DNA of 38,403 bases from the NCBI GenBank assembly GCA_045596285.1, contig JAZOCA010000029.1, forward strand, positions 1 to 38,403, given 5' to 3'. The stretch comes from HGM11416 sp045596285 (GTDB taxonomy: Bacteria > Bacillota > Clostridia > Christensenellales > Borkfalkiaceae). The notes below the pieces were generated by a model that did not search any database, was not told where the DNA came from, and saw only the letters and a list, made by a program, of their open reading frames with translations. Position 1 is the stretch's first letter, and every line of letters starts with the position of its first letter. Below, piece after piece: positions 34,356 through 38,403 of the stretch. The position numbers and the translations under genes were made by a program.

Positions 34356-35672
34356 ATGCAACATTTTAATAATATTGAAAAAATTAAATACGAAGGTCCA
34401 AACAGCAAAAATCCTTTAGCGTTTAAGTATTACGATGCAAATCGCGTTATTTTGGGAAAAACAATGAAGGAGCATTTACCCTTTGCAATGGCTTGGTGGC
34501 ATAATCTTTGCGCAGAAGGAACGGATATGTTCGGCAGGGGAACTGCAGATAAGTCTTTTGGTCAAGCATACGGCACAATGGAACACGCAAAAGCAAAAGT
34601 GGATGCAGGTTTTGAGTTTATGCAAAAACTTGGCATTGAATATTTTTGTTTTCACGACGTAGATATAGTGCCCGAAGCAGATGATATAAAAGAAACTAAT
34701 CGCAGACTAGATGAAATTTCCGATTATATTTTGGAAAAGATGAACCAAACTGGCATTAAATGTCTTTGGGGAACTGCAAATATGTTCTCTAATCCTCGCT
34801 TTATGAACGGTGCAGGCTCTACGAATAGTGCAGACGTTTATTGTTTTGCTGCCGCACAAGTTAAAAAGGCGCTTGACATTACCGTTAAACTTGGCGGTAA
34901 GGGTTACGTTTTCTGGGGCGGAAGAGAAGGTTACGAAACCTTACTTAATACAGACGTTAAGTTTGAACAAGAAAACATTGCTCGCCTTATGAAAATGGCG
35001 GTAACATACGGCAGAAGTATTGGCTTTACGGGTGATTTTTATATCGAACCCAAACCAAAGGAACCAATGAAACATCAATATGACTTCGATGCTGCAACTG
35101 CAATAGGATTCCTTCGCCAATATGGTTTAGATAAAGACTTTAAGATGAATATCGAAGCAAACCACGCAACGCTTGCTGGTCATACCTTTGAACACGACCT
35201 TCGCATTTCTGCAATTAACGGAATGCTAGGCTCTATTGATGCAAACCAAGGCGATTATTTACTCGGTTGGGATACCGATGAATTCCCCTTTGACGTATAC
35301 ACTGCAACAATGTGTATGTTAGAAGTATTAAAAGCGGGTGGTTTAACGGGTGGCTTTAACTTCGATGCTAAAAATCGCCGTCCTTCATATACTCACGAAG
35401 ATATGTTCGAAGGATTTATCCTTGGTATGGATACCTTTGCATTAGGGCTAATTAAAGCGGCAGAAATTATTGAAGATGGTCGCATTGATGAGTTTGTTAA
35501 AACCCGCTATGCAAGTTATCACGAAAGCGAAATAGGTAAAAAGATATTATCTAACACGGCTACTTTGGAAGAACTATCTGCATATGCAGAAAAAATGGGT
35601 AAACCCGAACTTCCTGGTAGCGGTAAACAAGAAAGATTAGAAAGTATTATAAATAATATTTTGTTTAAATAA
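34356..35672 (+). CDS. xylA: xylose isomerase
   Basis: A 438-residue class II xylose isomerase, full length, converting D-xylose to D-xylulose in the cytoplasm with two divalent metal ions. Landmarks are WWHNLCAEGTDMFG, the catalytic His100 in CFHDVD, KLGGKGYVFWGGREGYE, the metal ligands in FYIEPKPKEP and NIEANHATLAGHTF, and GGFNFDAKNRRPS. GGGGGC precedes ATG 34356. It is transcribed with xylB three bases downstream. Here it handles the xylose released by the GH31 enzyme. Confidence 0.98.
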   Translation: MQHFNNIEKIKYEGPNSKNPLAFKYYDANRVILGKTMKEHLPFAMAWWHNLCAEGTDMFGRGTADKSFGQAYGTMEHAKAKVDAGFEFMQKLGIEYFCFHDVDIVPEADDIKETNRRLDEISDYILEKMNQTGIKCLWGTANMFSNPRFMNGAGSTNSADVYCFAAAQVKKALDITVKLGGKGYVFWGGREGYETLLNTDVKFEQENIARLMKMAVTYGRSIGFTGDFYIEPKPKEPMKHQYDFDAATAIGFLRQYGLDKDFKMNIEANHATLAGHTFEHDLRISAINGMLGSIDANQGDYLLGWDTDEFPFDVYTATMCMLEVLKAGGLTGGFNFDAKNRRPSYTHEDMFEGFILGMDTFALGLIKAAEIIEDGRIDEFVKTRYASYHESEIGKKILSNTATLEELSAYAEKMGKPELPGSGKQERLESIINNILFK

Positions 35673-35675
35673 TTT

Positions 35676-37139
35676 ATGAATACGTATATAGGAATAGATT
35701 TAGGCACGTCGTCGGTTAAGTTGCTTTTAGTAACCGCCGACGGCGGCATTTTAAATAGTGTTACTAAAGAATATCCCATTTATTACCCACAAAGCGGTTG
35801 GAGTGAACAAAACCCCGAAGACTGGTTTAATCGTGCTATAGAGGGACTTAATGAACTTTTAAACGGCTTCAACAGGGAAGATGTAAAGGGAATATCGTTT
35901 GGCGGGCAAATGCACGGGTTAGTGTTGCTTGACGAGCATGATGAGGTTATACGCCCTGCAATACTTTGGAACGATGGCAGAACGGAAAAGCAGACTGAAT
36001 ATCTTAACGACGTTATAGGCAAAGATAATCTTTCTAAATATACGGCAAATATTGCGTTTGCTGGGTTTACTGCACCTAAAATACTTTGGGTTAAGGAAAA
36101 CGAACCTCAAAATTTTGCAAAAATTGCAAAAATAATGTTACCTAAAGATTATATTGCGTATAAATTAACCGGCGTGCATTCAACGGATTATTCTGATGCA
36201 AGCGGTATGCTTTTGCTAGACGTTAAAAATAAACGTTGGTCAAAGGAAATGTGCGATATTTGTTTTGTTGAGCAAAATTGGTTACCAAAGTTGTTTGAAA
36301 GTTACGAAGTTGTTGGTAAGGTAAAAGATGAATATGGCTTACTAAATGCTATCGTAACGGCAGGTGCAGGTGATAATGCCGCCGCTGCAATAGGAACGGG
36401 CACCGTTAATAACGGCGACGTTAACATTTCACTTGGCACAAGCGGAACTATCTTTATTTCACAAGATAATTTTTCTGTAGATGAAAACAACGCTTTGCAT
36501 TCATTTGCTCACGCAAACGGCAAACACCATTTAATGGGGTGTATTTTATCTGCCGCAAGTTGCAATAAGTGGTGGATGGAAGATATTTTAAACACAACTG
36601 ATTTTGCCGCTGAACAAGTAGGATTAGAAGCTTTACTTGGCAAAAACGAAGTGTATTTCTTGCCATATTTAATGGGGGAACGTAGCCCACATAACGACGT
36701 TAACGCACGCGGTTGCTTTATCGGTATGAGTGCTAATACAACAAGAGGACAAATGACTCTTGCCGTTATGGAGGGTGTAGCATTTGCACTTCGCGATTGC
36801 ATAGAAGTTGCTAAGGCAAGCGGGTTAAAAATTTACGGCACAAAAATTTGTGGTGGCGGTGCAAAAAGCGAACTTTGGAAAAAGGTTATAGCTAACGTTT
36901 TCAATATCCCCGTATGCGTTTTAAGTGTAGAAGAAGGCCCTGCTTACGGCGCTGCTATTTTGGCGATGGTTGGCTTTGGTGAATACAAAACGGTTAGCGA
37001 AGCCACTCAAAAACTAATAGAAACCAAACAAACCATTATGCCAGATGAGAAAATTGCGAAAGAATACGATAAGAAATATCAATATTTTACAACCATTTAT
37101 CCGGCACTTAAAAAAGTGTTTAACAACGTTAATAATTAG
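35676..37139 (+). CDS. xylB: xylulokinase
   Basis: A 487-residue FGGY-family sugar kinase that phosphorylates D-xylulose to xylulose-5-phosphate. The N-terminal phosphate loop is YIGIDLGTSSVKLLLV, the substrate loop is GGQMHGLVLLD, and the catalytic Asp lies in TAGAGDNAAAAIG. The C-terminal GPAYGAAILAMVG closes the second actin-like domain. It starts three bases after xylA, so the pair is one transcript. I see no Shine-Dalgarno of normal strength, and reinitiation from xylA is likely. Confidence 0.96.
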   Translation: MNTYIGIDLGTSSVKLLLVTADGGILNSVTKEYPIYYPQSGWSEQNPEDWFNRAIEGLNELLNGFNREDVKGISFGGQMHGLVLLDEHDEVIRPAILWNDGRTEKQTEYLNDVIGKDNLSKYTANIAFAGFTAPKILWVKENEPQNFAKIAKIMLPKDYIAYKLTGVHSTDYSDASGMLLLDVKNKRWSKEMCDICFVEQNWLPKLFESYEVVGKVKDEYGLLNAIVTAGAGDNAAAAIGTGTVNNGDVNISLGTSGTIFISQDNFSVDENNALHSFAHANGKHHLMGCILSAASCNKWWMEDILNTTDFAAEQVGLEALLGKNEVYFLPYLMGERSPHNDVNARGCFIGMSANTTRGQMTLAVMEGVAFALRDCIEVAKASGLKIYGTKICGGGAKSELWKKVIANVFNIPVCVLSVEEGPAYGAAILAMVGFGEYKTVSEATQKLIETKQTIMPDEKIAKEYDKKYQYFTTIYPALKKVFNNVNN

Positions 37140-37171
37140 GTTAAACAAATATTAAGGCTTTATATTTGCAA

Positions 37172-37206
37172 AAATTATTCGGTTAAACGCCGAAGAATTT
37201 TCTTTT
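37172..37206 (+). terminator. terminator of xylAB
   Basis: AAATTATTCGG (37172-37182) pairs with CCGAAGAATTT (37190-37200) with one mismatch, followed by TCTTTT. Confidence 0.7.
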
Positions 37207-37248
37207 GTATGACATAAAATTGTATATTTCCCGAAAATATTTTTTCCA

Positions 37249-37283
37249 TTTCGCATTTTTACCATTTGACAAAAAATGCGAAA
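37249..37283. repeat. 12-bp perfect inverted repeat
   Basis: TTTCGCATTTTT (37249-37260) and AAAAATGCGAAA (37272-37283), 11-base loop. No clear T-run on the forward strand. It could be a second terminator or the edge of an insertion. Confidence 0.5.
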
Positions 37284-37300
37284 CATGTATTTTCTTCCCC

Positions 37301-37493
37301 GTAGTTGATATTCTAGGAACTTTGGACGATAAAATTTAAAAATATTCCTTCAGGAATACAGGGAACTATTGTGTATGAATACGATGGAAAAGCGTTTGAA
37401 GTAGAGTTCTTTGATAATGAGAGTCACACAATTGATGTCGTGACTACCCAAGCAGATATTTTTGAGTTGGTTGAAGAATACAAAAACGATTAA
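37301..37493 (+). pseudogene. frameshifted DUF4926-like remnant
   Basis: Bases 37301-37339 encode VVDILGTLDDKI and then stop. One frame over, 37338-37493 reads KNIPSGIQGTIVYEYDGKAF and continues EVEFFDN to a stop. Joined, they give the usual DUF4926 outline: a short hydrophobic start, then P.G..GTIV..Y....EVEF.D, then a Thr/Asp end. The break lies in AAAATTTAAAAAT. No start codon is found in the first frame. It appears as a short broken gene of the kind seen near toxin-antitoxin or immunity clusters. GATGTC use differs from the native ACGT habit. Confidence 0.6.
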
Positions 37494-37522
37494 GCTAAAC
37501 AAAAATTGATTTATTCTAAAAA

Positions 37523-37747
37523 TGCTTGCGGTAATATAGGAATATCAATAACACGAAAGGACATTAAAAGATAGCGAAAAAGCACATAAAAAAGGTATAA
37601 AATGAAGTGTTTTAGGGCTTTGACCTACTAACCGCACACATTCATACAAGCTAATATCCGTAATCCTAGGGCGACAAAATAAGCCAAAATTGATATAAAA
37701 TCGCTTAAAAACGGGCAGTTTGCGAAAGCAAGCTGTCCGTTCTTTTT
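37523..37747 (+). ncRNA. candidate structured RNA, copy B, with terminator
   Basis: Second copy of the element at 7144. The most conserved part is 37615-37673 (TTTGACCTA...CCGCACACATTCATACAAGC...ATCCGTAATCC). Pairings seen in copy A have equivalents here: GCTTG (37524-37528) with CAAGC near 37647, TAGG with CCTA, and CAC with GTG around the same AAAGGTATAAAAT loop. A different terminator follows: ACGGGCAGTTTGC (37711-37723) with GCAAGCTGTCCGT (37728-37740), GAAA loop and TCTTTTT. Confidence 0.5.
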
Positions 37748-37757
37748 ACTAAAAATT

Positions 37758-37874
37758 ATGATGCCCTTTGGCGATATATTAGGCGAATTCCAACTCTTTA
37801 TAGTTTGCTACATGTATATAATTTTAATAGACGTAAAGAGATATTTATTACGCAAAGGTCTTTATTTAGATTAA
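37758..37874 (+). CDS. possible 38-residue membrane peptide (doubtful)
   Basis: ATG 37758 (or 37761) opens 38 codons with one hydrophobic stretch (FQLFIVCYMYIILIDV). It has no ribosome binding site and follows directly on a terminator. It could be the end of a decayed gene or chance. Confidence 0.2.
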   Translation: MMPFGDILGEFQLFIVCYMYIILIDVKRYLLRKGLYLD

Positions 37875-37903
37875 TTTTTTAAAGTAGTTGATATTAATAA
37901 ATA

Positions 37904-37947
37904 AAAACAGGGAAATAGCGGTTAATCGCGCTATAGCCCTGTTTTTT
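37904..37947. terminator. intrinsic terminator
   Basis: AAAACAGGG (37904-37912) with CCCTGTTTT (37937-37945), and inner stem ATAGCG (37915-37920) with CGCTAT (37929-37934). The A-run on the left and T-run on the right would let it work in both directions. Confidence 0.8.
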
Positions 37948-38021
37948 GTTTGTTTAAACTTTAAAAATAAGAGTGATTTTATAAAAAACGAACTAAAAGT
38001 TATTTAAACTATTGAAATTTT

Positions 38022-38030
38022 TGGTATAGT
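38022..38030 (+). promoter_or_regulatory. extended -10 element
   Basis: TGGTATAGT (TATAGT at 38025-38030), 44 bases before the next ATG. No good -35 is visible. Confidence 0.4.
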
Positions 38031-38073
38031 GTAGTAAGTGGAATTTTTTATAATTTAAAGGGTAATAAAAAAT

Positions 38074-38232
38074 ATGAAGGTTATTTTAACTTATTTTGCA
38101 ATATATTTTAACGAAGGGTTTAACTTAGATGATTTTTACAATAAGCTTGGTTTTGCCAAGGAAGAAATTTTGCCTTTAGTTCACAAGGATAAAATAGTTA
38201 TCGGCGAAAACACTTCTTTTAGAAGAAGATAA
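38074..38232 (+). CDS. hypothetical 52-residue protein, possibly frameshifted
   Basis: ATG 38074 (AAAGGG 13 bases upstream) encodes MKVILTYFAIYFNEGFNLDD and on to FRRR. Just before the stop, the next frame reads LEEDKILDSIEE to a stop near 38258, which looks like the natural acidic end of a small helical protein. A one-base indel at TCTTTTAGAAG would explain it. I do not recognise the family. Confidence 0.4.
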   Translation: MKVILTYFAIYFNEGFNLDDFYNKLGFAKEEILPLVHKDKIVIGENTSFRRR

Positions 38233-38273
38233 AATCTTGGATAGCATCGAAGAGTAAAAGCCTATAAAAAAAC

Positions 38274-38312
38274 AAGTTTCTCGTAAAAACCAACAATATT
38301 TACGAGAAACTT
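38274..38312. terminator. 14-bp hairpin, probable terminator
   Basis: AAGTTTCTCGTAAA (38274-38287) with TTTACGAGAAACTT (38299-38312), perfect. The forward side has only CTTTC after it and the left side is A-rich, so it may serve a gene on the reverse strand. Confidence 0.6.
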
Positions 38313-38322
38313 TCTGTATAAT

Positions 38323-38360
38323 AAAAGCCGTTTTAAAACAAAAATTCAAAACGGCTTTTT
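38323..38360. terminator. bidirectional intrinsic terminator
   Basis: AAAAGCCGTTTT (38323-38334) with AAAACGGCTTTT (38348-38359), perfect 12-bp stem with U-run. With the hairpin before it, it forms a double stop at the window's end. Confidence 0.85.
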
Positions 38361-38403
38361 ATATGTTTATTTTGCAATGTTTATAATACGTTTCTTTTTC
38401 CGT

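Overview
The window is AT-rich, Gram-positive DNA with good AGGAGG-type ribosome binding sites, sigma-A promoters, lipoprotein and LPxTG-free surface proteins, and gene families typical of anaerobic Clostridia. An uncultured gut- or rumen-type Bacillota is the best guess; I cannot name a species from sequence alone.

Layout. (1) Bases 1-4667: a mobilizable element of the Tn4451 kind. It has a hairpin-rich oriT candidate, mobC, a MOBP-type relaxase, a coiled-coil membrane protein nested in the relaxase 3' end, tnpV, small ORFs and a large serine recombinase. (2) Bases 4668-8850: accessory and decayed DNA. It holds an AAA ATPase (DUF4143 type), a 5'-truncated deoxyribosyltransferase-like gene, a small ribbon-helix-helix-like protein, a candidate structured RNA, an intact IS200 element and a short TnsA-like remnant. 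(3) Bases 8851-37139: a polysaccharide utilization locus of about 28 kb. (4) Bases 37140-38403: a gene-poor tail with a frameshifted DUF4926 remnant, a second copy of the candidate RNA, and several hairpins or terminators.

The central locus reads as a xyloglucan (beta-glucan backbone with xylose, galactose and arabinose branches) pathway. A surface GH5 endoglucanase and a catalytic-domain-free multi-module surface protein, both with the same unusual C-terminal Cys/Ile-Gly/TM/basic anchor, would cut and hold the polymer. An LplABC-like ABC importer without its own ATPase takes up oligosaccharides. Cytoplasmic GH43, GH31 alpha-xylosidase (YicI-like, active-site Asp416/Asp482) and GH42 beta-galactosidase remove side chains. 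Two GH94 phosphorylases, one a canonical cellobiose phosphorylase, would then split the glucan backbone with phosphate. Xylose isomerase and xylulokinase channel released xylose into the pentose phosphate pathway. Two AraC-family regulators flank the two transcription units, and a CotH-like lipoprotein closes the main cluster.

The points most worth a second look are: the phosphorolytic design of the xyloglucan pathway; the shared C-terminal anchor and the shared putative carbohydrate-binding module; the duplicated ~150-nt terminator-associated RNA candidate; the nested mobilization gene and apparent ATA start of mobC; a TTGTCYA motif repeated at both AraC loci; and a strong preference for ACGT that separates native genes from recently arrived or decayed ones.
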